NCBI GenBank assembly: GCA_014860725.1
Contig: JACZJD010000362.1
Location: 1 to 5,002 of the forward strand
DNA: 5,002 bases
Source: Aquamicrobium sp.
Lineage (GTDB): Bacteria; Pseudomonadota; Alphaproteobacteria; Rhizobiales; Rhizobiaceae
Direction of reading: 5' to 3'
Notes under the pieces: model-generated
What the model was told of the DNA's origin: nothing
Database searches by the model: none
The model's input: the letters and a program-made list of their open reading frames with translations, nothing else
Position numbers and translations under genes: made by a program
In this document: positions 1 to 5,002 of the stretch, one piece after another
Numbering within the stretch: position 1 is the first letter of the stretch
Layout: each line of letters begins with the position of its first letter

Positions 1-122
1 CGCCCGGCACTTCGAAGCACAAGGACGTGCGTTACCTCGACATCCGCGAGGGCGAGCTCGACGAGGCGCAGTTCGCCGACTGGGTCAAGCAGGCGAGCCG
101 CCTGCCCGGCGAGAAGATATGA
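1..122 (+). CDS. 3' end of a small protein gene, probably DUF1801-type (partial)
   Basis: Only the last 39 codons are present, read from base 3 and ending in TGA at 120-122. The visible tail contains KHKDVRYLDIREGELDEAQF and then a Trp-Val-Lys-Gln segment, and it ends LPGEKI. A Lys-rich turn, a beta strand ending in an Ile-Arg-Glu-Gly step and a final acidic amphipathic helix resemble the C-terminus of DUF1801 (YdhG-like) proteins, a small cytoplasmic alpha/beta family of unknown biochemical role. The assignment rests on pattern memory of a short tail, so the family call is tentative. That this is a real coding end is more secure, because codon use is strongly G/C at third positions and the frame is open to the window edge. 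Two GC-rich hairpins follow the stop, but neither has a T-tract. Confidence 0.55.
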   Translation, partial: PGTSKHKDVRYLDIREGELDEAQFADWVKQASRLPGEKI

Positions 123-157
123 TCGCGAAAAGTGCCTGACGCGAACGGACGCGCCGC

Positions 158-209
158 CGCGGCAAGCCCTTCGCCGCGACGAACTGCCACGACGGGCCGA
201 CGCTCGGCC
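158..209 (+). other. Two small GC-rich hairpins in the gap before hspQ
   Basis: Two perfect 6-bp inverted repeats are visible. CGCGGC (158-163) pairs with GCCGCG (173-178) around a 9-nt loop, and GGCCGA (195-200) pairs with TCGGCC (204-209) around a 3-nt loop. Neither is followed by a run of T, so they are not classical intrinsic terminators. They may help end transcription of the upstream gene, or they may be chance pairing in GC-rich DNA. The rest of the 123-281 gap shows no convincing gene. Confidence 0.25.
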
Positions 210-233
210 GGGGCGCTCCGACCCGCGCCGCGG

Positions 234-264
234 TTGAATTGTGCGCCGCAATGCGCCAAATACT
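234..264 (+). promoter_or_regulatory. Weak candidate promoter for hspQ
   Basis: TTGAAT (234-239) could be a -35 box, since it matches the first four bases of TTGACA. AATACT (259-264) could be a -10 box and matches TATAAT at four positions, but the spacing is a long 19 bp. Alternatively, TTGAA followed about 17 bp later by CCAAAT could be read as a degenerate heat-shock (RpoH-type) promoter. Transcription would start near 271, leaving almost no leader and cutting off the 5' arm of the hairpin at 264-282. The promoter and an RNA role for the hairpin are therefore hard to combine. This is a motif guess only. Confidence 0.22.
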
Positions 265-282
265 GATCCAGGGTATGGATCA
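264..282 (+). promoter_or_regulatory. Inverted repeat enclosing the hspQ ribosome-binding site
   Basis: TGATCCA (264-270) and TGGATCA (276-282) form a perfect 7-bp inverted repeat around the 5-nt loop GGGTA. The Shine-Dalgarno AGGG (270-273) spans the top of the 5' arm and the loop, and the last base of the 3' arm is the A of the hspQ ATG (282-284). In RNA the hairpin would put both the ribosome-binding site and the edge of the start codon into structure. In DNA it could instead be an operator for a dimeric repressor. The repeat is read directly from the sequence. A function as translational switch or operator is inference. Confidence 0.4.
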
Positions 283-614
283 TGCGTGAAGCGAAGACAG
301 CAAAGTTCAGGATCGGCCAAGTGGTGCGGCACAGGCTGTTTCCGTTCCGTGGCGTGATTTTCGACGTCGATCCTGAATTCGCCAACACCGAGGAGTGGTA
401 CGAGGCGATTCCCGCCGAGGTGCGGCCGAGGAAGGACCAGCCCTTCTACCACCTCCTCGCCGAGAACGACGAGACCGAGTACGTCGCCTACGTGTCGGAG
501 CAGAACCTGCTCGACGATTCGTCCGGCGATCCGGTGCGCCACCCCCAGCTTGCCGAATTCTTCGACAGGACGAGCGACGGCGGCTACGCGCCGAAGCGCC
601 AGGCCCGCCACTGA
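282..614 (+). CDS. hspQ: Heat shock protein HspQ (YccV-type)
   Basis: This 110-residue protein is close to the roughly 105 residues of E. coli HspQ. It is a small cytoplasmic heat-shock protein; the family is reported to bind hemimethylated DNA (older name YccV) and to act as a specificity-enhancing factor and substrate of the Lon protease. The family signature is nearly unbroken: KFRIGQVVRHRLFPFRGVIF at residues 8-27, then DVDPEF, NTEEWY at 35-40, KDQPFYHLLAEN at 51-62, and a YVAYVSEQNLL block at 67-77. The C-terminal 20 residues are variable and basic. The start is fixed: an in-frame TGA lies at 264-266 with no other start codon between it and ATG 282, and AGGG (270-273) sits 8 nt upstream. 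It appears monocistronic and converges on the IalB-family gene. An inverted repeat covers its ribosome-binding site, which could make expression conditional. Confidence 0.95.
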   Translation: MREAKTAKFRIGQVVRHRLFPFRGVIFDVDPEFANTEEWYEAIPAEVRPRKDQPFYHLLAENDETEYVAYVSEQNLLDDSSGDPVRHPQLAEFFDRTSDGGYAPKRQARH

Positions 615-644
615 CGCGGCCCGCCGCAACGGCAGGGCGACGGC

Positions 645-673
645 AAAGAAAAAGGCGGGCATCTCTGCCCGCC
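645..673 (-). terminator. Intrinsic terminator of the IalB-family gene
   Basis: GGCGGGCA (654-661) and TGCCCGCC (666-673) form a perfect 8-bp stem around the loop TCTC. Read on the minus strand, the stem is followed directly by TTTTTCTTT (complement of 645-653), the classic rho-independent layout. It begins 29 bp past the stop of the minus-strand gene at 703-1335. On the plus strand the stem is followed by CTCCTGCAT with no T-run, so it should not efficiently stop hspQ transcripts. Confidence 0.88.
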
Positions 674-702
674 CTCCTGCATAGTTGCGATGCGCCGCCG
701 GC

Positions 703-1335
703 TCAGTTGCCCTGCTTGGCGCGCTCCTGCTCTTCCTTGAGCTTCTTGGCGAAGTCGTCGGTGTTCTTGCTGACGAATTCCTGGATCTTGCGCTGGCGGT
801 CCTCGATGTCGGACTGCTGCAGCGGCGCGCCGTCGAAGGCGCCGGTGAAGCCCGCCAGCGTGACCTGGATCGGGTTCGGCTGGTTCTGGAAGTTGACCGA
901 GGTCAGCGTGACCTGCGAGCCGCGCTTGAAGGCCGCGACGAGCTGGTCGGTCAGCGGCGCCTCGGCGATGCAGCGGTCGGGCAGGCAGATCATGTAGTCG
1001 ATCTTCTGCGTCTGGCCGCCGTCGATCTGCATGCCGATGCCCGGAGGCACCATGCGGCCCGACGGAACCGTGATCTGGAAGATCTTGCGGTTCACCTTGC
1101 CCTTCACCTCGATCATGCTGACGGCGGTGAGAAGCTGGCCGGTGTCGGCGACCATGATGTTCTGCACGTTGCAGATGTCGACGTCTTCCTGCTTCGAGCA
1201 GGCCTTGAACCAGCCCTGCGGCAGCTCCTGCTGCTGCTGTTGGGCGGCGGCCGGAGTCGCGCCGCCGGCCGCGACGCCGAACGCCGCTGCGGCGAGGATG
1301 GAAAGTCGGGACACGTTGGTCTTCCGGCTGTTCAT
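703..1335 (-). CDS. Invasion-associated locus B (IalB) family exported protein
   Basis: This is a 210-residue protein of the IalB family, named after Bartonella IalB, which is linked to erythrocyte invasion. In most alphaproteobacteria the role is unknown and the protein is secreted or periplasmic. Residues 1-31 form a signal peptide: basic Arg/Lys start, Leu/Ala-rich core, and a likely cut after ATPAAA before QQQQQ. The IalB core follows, with GWFKAC at 41-46, DICNVQNI at 53-60, PPGIGMQIDGG at 97-107 and YMICLPDRC at 114-122. Four cysteines (46, 55, 117, 122) probably form two disulfides, fitting export. Residues 174-210 are a charged helix-prone tail. ATG 1335 has AGAGGA on the minus strand (1346-1351), spaced 10 nt. 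The gene is divergent from the solute-binding protein gene and ends at a strong terminator. The family call is firm, but an invasion role cannot be inferred here. Confidence 0.9.
   Translation of the reverse strand: MNSRKTNVSRLSILAAAAFGVAAGGATPAAAQQQQQELPQGWFKACSKQEDVDICNVQNIMVADTGQLLTAVSMIEVKGKVNRKIFQITVPSGRMVPPGIGMQIDGGQTQKIDYMICLPDRCIAEAPLTDQLVAAFKRGSQVTLTSVNFQNQPNPIQVTLAGFTGAFDGAPLQQSDIEDRQRKIQEFVSKNTDDFAKKLKEEQERAKQGN
1228..1242 (-). repeat. Short CAG/CAA tract encoding five Gln
   Basis: On the coding (minus) strand this reads CAA followed by four CAG codons. It encodes residues 32-36 of the IalB-family protein, immediately after the predicted signal-peptide cleavage site. The tract is short and in units of three, so length changes would alter the Gln number without shifting frame. 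Confidence 0.7.
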
Positions 1336-1558
1336 GGGGTCGTTGTCCTCTCAGGTGTCGAGCTGCTTGCGGCGCTGGCCGGCTTAGCGTGCTAGTGTCG
1401 GTCAAATACGGCGACAGCATGGCTCTCGGCCGCCTGTTACACCGCCAGCGCCCGGGAATCCAGACCTCGCGCGAAATTTGCGGCCCGCCGGCCACATCGC
1501 ATGATAGGTTGCAGCGAATCGCCCGAACCGAGGACCAGACGCCCCGGAGAGACCTCGC
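1336..1558. promoter_or_regulatory. Divergent intergenic region with promoters for both flanking genes
   Basis: This 223-bp gap separates two genes transcribed away from each other, so it must hold both promoters. For the minus-strand gene, TTGACC (complement of 1400-1405) is a good -35 match, but no credible -10 lies 16-19 bp further on. For the plus-strand gene, TTGCGG (1478-1483) with the ATGATAGG stretch at 1501-1508 is a weak candidate that would give a leader of a few tens of bases. A palindrome, TAGC-GT-GCTA, lies at 1385-1394, and a wider repeat, TGTCG (1396-1400) with CGACA (1412-1416), flanks the TTGACC. No protein with a plausible ribosome-binding site is seen here. The region's role is certain by layout; the individual boxes are guesses. 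Confidence 0.5.
1385..1394. promoter_or_regulatory. Small palindrome, possible operator
   Basis: TAGC-GT-GCTA is a perfect 4+4 palindrome in the divergent promoter region, just downstream (in minus-strand sense) of the TTGACC at 1400-1405. That is where a repressor of the IalB-family gene could bind. It resembles but does not match half of a CIRCE element (TTAGCACTC arm). A 10-bp palindrome can easily arise by chance. Confidence 0.2.
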
Positions 1559-3385
1559 ATGCGCATTCCTTCCCTCGCCCTCATCGCGCTGGCCGCCGCC
1601 CTTGCCGCCCTTCCGGCGACGGCCGGGGACGGCGCCGGCACCGGGGCGGCGCACGCCATCGCCATGCATGGCGAGCCGGCGCTGCCCGAGGATTTTTCGC
1701 ATTTCCCCTATGCCGATCCCGACGCGCCCAAGGGCGGCCGCATCGACTATGCCGTGCAGGGCTCGTTCGACAGCCTCAACCCCTTCATCGTGCAGGGCGA
1801 CGGCGCGCGCGGCCTGTTCGACCAGTATTTCGGCATGAACGTGTTCGAGAGCCTGATGCTGCGCTCGCGCGACGAGGCGTTCACGCTCTACCCGCTGATC
1901 GCCGAGAGCATCGAGACCGACGAGGAGCGCAGCTTCGTCGCCTTCACGCTCGACCCGCGGGCGAAGTTCTCCGACGGCACACCCGTCACCGCCGACGACG
2001 TCGTCTTCTCGATGGAGCTGCTGGCGGAGAAGGGACGGCCGAACTACCAGAACTGGATCAGGGCGGCCGAGCGCATCGAGAAGACGGGCGAGCGCAGCGT
2101 CCGCTTCACGCTCAGGAAGGATGCCGGCCGCGAGGCCCCTCTCCTCCTCGCCCAGCTTCCCATCCTGCCGAAGCACGCCACCGACGCCCAGAATTTCGAC
2201 CGCTCGTCGCTGAGGCCGCCGGTCGGCTCCGGTCCCTATACGGTCGAGCGCGTGCGCCCGGGCGAGCTGGTGGTGCTGAAGCGCAACCCCGACTACTGGG
2301 CGAAGGACATTCCCTCCAAGCGCGGGTTCGACAATTTCGACGAGATCCGCATCAACTACATCCGCGACGACAACACGCTGTTCGAATCGTTCAAGAAGGG
2401 CATGGCCTCGATCCACATCGAGACCGACACCGGCCGCTGGACCACCGGTTACGACTTCCCCGCCGCGCTGGACGGGCGCGTCATCAAGGACACGTTCGAG
2501 TTCGGCCTGCCGTCGGGCATGTACGGCTTCGTGATGAACACGCGCCGCCCGGTCTTCGCCGACCGGGCCCTGCGCCATGCGCTGCTCGGCCTGTTCGATT
2601 TCGAATGGGCGAACCGCAACCTGTTCAACAGCGCCTACAGCCGCATCAAGAGCTATTACGACGGCTCGGAACTGTCCTCGCACGGCATTCCGGCGAGCGA
2701 GGCCGAGCGCCGGCTTCTCGCTCCCTTCCCCGATGCGGTGCTGCCGGAGATCATGGAAGGCAAATGGTCGCCGCCCGCCTCCGACGGCTCCGGGCGCGAC
2801 CGCGACTTCCTGCGCCGGGGCATGGAGGCGCTGCAGGCGGCCGGCTACCGGCTCGAGGGCCGCCGCCTCGTCGGCCCCGACGGCAAGCCGCTCGCCTTCG
2901 AGATCATGCTCAATGGCAATGCCGGCGTGCCGCTCGCGACGTCGTGGACGCGCACGCTCGAGCGCCTCGGCATCGAGGCCACCATCCGCGTCGTCGACAG
3001 CGCGCAATATCTCCAGCGCCAGCGCACCTACGACTACGACGTGATCCTGCAAAGCTACACCTCGTCGCTGTCGCCGGGCGCGGAGCAGCTTGCCCGCTGG
3101 GGATCGGGCACGCGCGACCTCGACGGCACCTACAATTTCGCCGGCGTCGCCGAGCCTGCCGTCGACGCCATGATCGACGCCCTGCTTTCCGCCCGCTCGC
3201 GCGAGGATTTCATCGCCGCCGTGCGCGCCTACGACCGGGTGCTGCTTTCCGGCGCCTATGTCGTGCCGCTCTACAATCCGCAGATCAACCGCTGGGTGGC
3301 GCGCTGGCGGCACATCGAGCGGCCGGAGACGACCCCGCTCTACGGGCCGCAGTTCCAGACGTGGTGGCACGCCGCCGGAGGCTGA
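1559..3385 (+). CDS. Periplasmic peptide-type solute-binding protein (family 5, YejA-like)
   Basis: The 608-residue product is a family 5 extracellular solute-binding protein (SBP_bac_5), the periplasmic ligand catcher of an ABC importer for oligopeptide-like substrates. Length and sequence fit the YejA branch (E. coli YejA is about 600 residues), tied to the YejABEF peptide and microcin C importer. Residues 1-22 are a signal peptide with a likely cut after PATA. HGEPALPEDFSHFPYADP and the APKGG step (37-60) are the YejA-type entry. The family signature AKFSDGTPVTADDVVFS lies at 135-151, and GSGPYTVERVRPGE opens a block near 223-247 ending NPDYW. GGAGAG (1546-1551) sits 7 nt before ATG 1559. 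No permease or ATPase gene is adjacent in the window, so the partner transporter is encoded elsewhere. The next gene starts 11 bp after this stop, implying one transcript. The ligand is unknown; YejA-like is firmer than true YejA orthology. Confidence 0.92.
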   Translation: MRIPSLALIALAAALAALPATAGDGAGTGAAHAIAMHGEPALPEDFSHFPYADPDAPKGGRIDYAVQGSFDSLNPFIVQGDGARGLFDQYFGMNVFESLMLRSRDEAFTLYPLIAESIETDEERSFVAFTLDPRAKFSDGTPVTADDVVFSMELLAEKGRPNYQNWIRAAERIEKTGERSVRFTLRKDAGREAPLLLAQLPILPKHATDAQNFDRSSLRPPVGSGPYTVERVRPGELVVLKRNPDYWAKDIPSKRGFDNFDEIRINYIRDDNTLFESFKKGMASIHIETDTGRWTTGYDFPAALDGRVIKDTFEFGLPSGMYGFVMNTRRPVFADRALRHALLGLFDFEWANRNLFNSAYSRIKSYYDGSELSSHGIPASEAERRLLAPFPDAVLPEIMEGKWSPPASDGSGRDRDFLRRGMEALQAAGYRLEGRRLVGPDGKPLAFEIMLNGNAGVPLATSWTRTLERLGIEATIRVVDSAQYLQRQRTYDYDVILQSYTSSLSPGAEQLARWGSGTRDLDGTYNFAGVAEPAVDAMIDALLSARSREDFIAAVRAYDRVLLSGAYVVPLYNPQINRWVARWRHIERPETTPLYGPQFQTWWHAAGG

Positions 3386-3390
3386 AGGAG
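3385..3390 (+). promoter_or_regulatory. Ribosome-binding site overlapping the upstream stop codon
   Basis: AAGGAG at 3385-3390 begins on the last base of the TGA stop (3383-3385) of the binding-protein gene and lies 6 nt before ATG 3397. This strong site fixes the start of the oxidoreductase and suggests translational coupling. It matters because the oxidoreductase frame stays open far upstream through the binding-protein gene. Confidence 0.85.
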
Positions 3391-3396
3391 ATTGCC

Positions 3397-4083
3397 ATGG
3401 ACGACAGGACGAAACTGACGGTGGACGTCATCTCCGACGTCGCCTGCCCGTGGTGCTTCATCGGCATGAAGCGGCTGGAACATGCGATCCGGCTGGCGCC
3501 GGAGGTCGAGGTCGCCGTCCGCTGGCGGCCCTACCAGCTCGACCCGAACATTCCGCCCGGCGGCCTGCCGCGCAAGGCCTACATGCTGCAGAAGTTCGGC
3601 AGCGAGGAGCGGCTGCGCGAGATCCACGACCGCATCGTGCCGCTCGGCGAGGCGGAGGGCATCCGCTTCAATTTCGACGGCATGGAGGTGTCGGCCAACA
3701 CGCTCGACGCCCACCGTCTGATCCGCTGGGCCGCCTCCGAGAAGGCCCCGGCCGGCGCGCAGGGCCAGGTGGTGCGCCGCCTGTTCGAGATCAATTTCGA
3801 GGAGGCCGGCGACGTCGGCGACCGCGCCGTGCTGACGGAAGTCGCCGGCGAGGCCGGCATGGATGTCGGGCTGATCGACGCGCTGCTCGTCTCCAACGCC
3901 GATGTCGAGGCCGTGCAGAGCGAGATCGAGACCGCCGCCCGCATGGGCATCCGCGGCGTCCCCTGCTTCCTGCTCGAAGGCAAATATGCCGTCATGGGCG
4001 CGCAGGAGACCGACACGCTCGCCGACGCCCTCCGGCAGGTCGCCGGCGCCAAGGCACGCGGCGAGCTCGACAGGGACGAGTAG
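3397..4083 (+). CDS. DsbA-family oxidoreductase (FrnE-like, cytoplasmic)
   Basis: This 228-residue thioredoxin-fold protein belongs to the DsbA superfamily, FrnE-like branch, whose members catalyse thiol-disulfide exchange and in some bacteria aid oxidative-stress tolerance. A beta strand (residues 7-13) leads into ISDVACPWCFIG, with the active-site pair Cys17-Pro-Trp-Cys20. A helical insertion spans about 58-180. GVPCF at 187-191 holds the cis-Pro (189) opposite the active site, and GAQ at 201-203 is the usual closing motif. The only other cysteine is Cys190, directly after the cis-Pro. There is no signal peptide or membrane segment, so it should act in the cytoplasm, unlike its exported operon partner. 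ATG 3397 follows AAGGAG by 6 nt, 11 bp after the preceding stop. The gene ends in TAG, 28 bp from the end of convergent mfd. A 2-hydroxychromene-2-carboxylate isomerase-like activity is the main alternative, but the intact CXXC favours redox. Confidence 0.92.
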   Translation: MDDRTKLTVDVISDVACPWCFIGMKRLEHAIRLAPEVEVAVRWRPYQLDPNIPPGGLPRKAYMLQKFGSEERLREIHDRIVPLGEAEGIRFNFDGMEVSANTLDAHRLIRWAASEKAPAGAQGQVVRRLFEINFEEAGDVGDRAVLTEVAGEAGMDVGLIDALLVSNADVEAVQSEIETAARMGIRGVPCFLLEGKYAVMGAQETDTLADALRQVAGAKARGELDRDE

Positions 4084-4111
4084 GTCGGCGTTCTCGCCCG
4101 CCGCGCCGGTC

Positions 4112-5002
4112 CTACGCCGCCGTCTTCTCCGCCAGCCGCGCGAGCTGCGTCATCACCACGGCCGAGCCGGAGAGCCGCTTTTCCGGCGTCGGCCAGTCGC
4201 GCATCAGCACGACCGACTGGTCCGGCCTGATCTTGGCCAGCGACCCCTGCTCGGCGATGTAGCGCACCAGCCCGGCGGGGTCCGGGAACTCGCGGTTGCG
4301 GAACTGGACGACGACGCCCTTCGGCCCCGCGTCGAGCTTTTCCACATTGGCCCTGCGGCACAGCGCCTTGATGAACACGACCTTCAGCAGATGGTCCACC
4401 TCCGGCGGCAGCGGGCCGAAGCGGTCGATGAGCTCGGCGCCGAAGCCGTCGATCTCCTCCGGCGTCTCCAGTTCGGCAAGCCGCCGGTAGAGGCCGAGGC
4501 GAAGCTGGAGGTCGGGCACGTAGCTTTCCGGGATCATCACCGCCGTGCCGATGGTGATCTGCGGCGACCAGCCCGTGTCGACCGTCTCGCCGGTGCCGCG
4601 CAACTCGGCCACCGCCTCCTCCAGCATCTGCTGGTAGAGCTCGAAGCCCACTTCCTTGATGTGGCCCGACTGCTCCTCGCCGAGGAGGTTGCCGGCGCCG
4701 CGGATGTCGAGGTCGTGGCTGGCGAGCTGGAAGCCCGCGCCGAGCGTGTCGAGCGACTGCAGCACCTTCAGCCGCCGCTCCGCGAGCTGCGTCAGCGTCT
4801 TGTTGGCCGGCAGCGTGAACAGCGCATAGGCGCGCAGCTTGGAACGGCCGACGCGGCCGCGAAGCTGGTAGAGCTGCGCCAGCCCGAACATGTCGGCGCG
4901 ATGCACGATCAGCGTGTTGGCGGTCGGGATGTCGAGGCCGGATTCCACGATGGTCGTGGACAAGAGCACGTCGTACTGCCCGTCGTAGAAGGCGTTCATG
5001 AT
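4112..5002 (-). CDS. mfd: Transcription-repair coupling factor Mfd, C-terminal part (partial)
   Basis: The last 296 codons of mfd are present. The gene enters from the right edge and ends in TAG at 4112-4114. Mfd is a cytoplasmic ATP-driven DNA translocase of about 1,150 residues that removes RNA polymerase stalled at lesions and recruits UvrA for excision repair. Counting from the Met at 4999, helicase motif V (STTIVESGLDIPTA) is at 14-27 and motif VI (QLRGRVGR, arginine fingers) at 45-52. The TRG translocation motif region follows, with SHDLDIRGAGNLLGEEQSG at 94-112; Arg100 and Gln110 match the pair important for translocation in E. coli Mfd. The rest is the C-terminal D7 (TRCF) domain, which keeps the UvrA-binding surface masked until engagement. 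That Met is not the gene start, because the frame continues through the window edge with an Ile codon. The 28-bp gap to the convergent gene shows no clear terminator. Confidence 0.97.
   Translation of the reverse strand: MMNAFYDGQYDVLLSTTIVESGLDIPTANTLIVHRADMFGLAQLYQLRGRVGRSKLRAYALFTLPANKTLTQLAERRLKVLQSLDTLGAGFQLASHDLDIRGAGNLLGEEQSGHIKEVGFELYQQMLEEAVAELRGTGETVDTGWSPQITIGTAVMIPESYVPDLQLRLGLYRRLAELETPEEIDGFGAELIDRFGPLPPEVDHLLKVVFIKALCRRANVEKLDAGPKGVVVQFRNREFPDPAGLVRYIAEQGSLAKIRPDQSVVLMRDWPTPEKRLSGSAVVMTQLARLAEKTAA

Noticed and set aside
32..388. A 118-codon minus-strand open frame across the gap before hspQ.
   Set aside because: It overlaps both hspQ and the upstream gene end, and its composition is typical of GC shadow.
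1385..1394. A possible CIRCE (HrcA) heat-shock operator.
   Set aside because: CIRCE needs TTAGCACTC and GAGTGCTAA arms 9 bp apart. Only a 4+4 palindrome with partial likeness is present.
584..3370. A 928-codon open frame on the minus strand, antisense to the binding-protein gene and overlapping the IalB-family gene in another frame.
   Set aside because: It covers two well-supported genes and its translation is Arg/Ala/Gly/Asp-rich low-complexity sequence with no recognisable domain. High G+C at third positions removes stops from the opposite strand, which explains the length.
1501..3396. The oxidoreductase frame stays open upstream to an ATG at 1501, giving a possible 860-residue fusion.
   Set aside because: The upstream part is an out-of-frame reading of the binding-protein gene and looks like Arg/Pro-rich shadow. 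ATG 3397 has a strong AAGGAG, and the DsbA fold begins right after it.
4084..4111. A shared bidirectional terminator between the oxidoreductase gene and mfd.
   Set aside because: The best pairing is a 4-bp GGCG/CGCC stem without a T-run on either strand, which is too weak to call.
3579..4361. A 260-codon minus-strand open frame opposite the oxidoreductase, running into mfd.
   Set aside because: It is antisense to two recognised genes, has no family resemblance and no convincing ribosome-binding site.

Overview
The window looks like chromosomal DNA from a GC-rich alphaproteobacterium, most likely of the order Hyphomicrobiales (Mesorhizobium, Phyllobacteriaceae or a close relative). Three things point there: an invasion-associated locus B (IalB) family protein with a Gln-rich mature start, a YejA-like solute-binding protein beginning its mature region with AIAMHGEPALPEDF, and codons ending almost always in G or C. 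This placement is inferred from protein style, not from a marker search. I see no mobile element, CRISPR array, tRNA or rRNA.

Layout, left to right. (1) The last 39 codons of a + strand gene, probably a DUF1801-type small protein. (2) A 159-bp gap with two small GC-rich hairpins, then hspQ (+), a Lon-associated heat-shock protein. A perfect 7-bp inverted repeat with the Shine-Dalgarno in its loop ends on the first base of the hspQ start codon. (3) An intrinsic terminator oriented for the minus strand, then an exported IalB-family protein gene (-) convergent with hspQ. (4) A 223-bp divergent promoter region holding a small palindrome. (5) A two-gene + strand operon: a periplasmic peptide-type solute-binding protein (YejA-like, family 5) and, 11 bp later, a cytoplasmic FrnE-like DsbA-family oxidoreductase. 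(6) The C-terminal quarter of mfd (-), convergent with the operon across 28 bp and running off the right edge.

The genes do not form one obvious pathway. Several concern the envelope or protein and DNA quality control: HspQ (proteolysis), the oxidoreductase (thiol redox), Mfd (transcription-coupled repair), IalB and the binding protein (periplasm). Gene content is ordinary for rhizobial-type chromosomes. The items most worth a second look are the hairpin over the hspQ ribosome-binding site and the pairing of an orphan-looking transport binding protein with a cytoplasmic thioredoxin-fold enzyme. No gap exceeds 300 bases. Long open frames antisense to, or shifted against, the real genes are GC-driven shadows.
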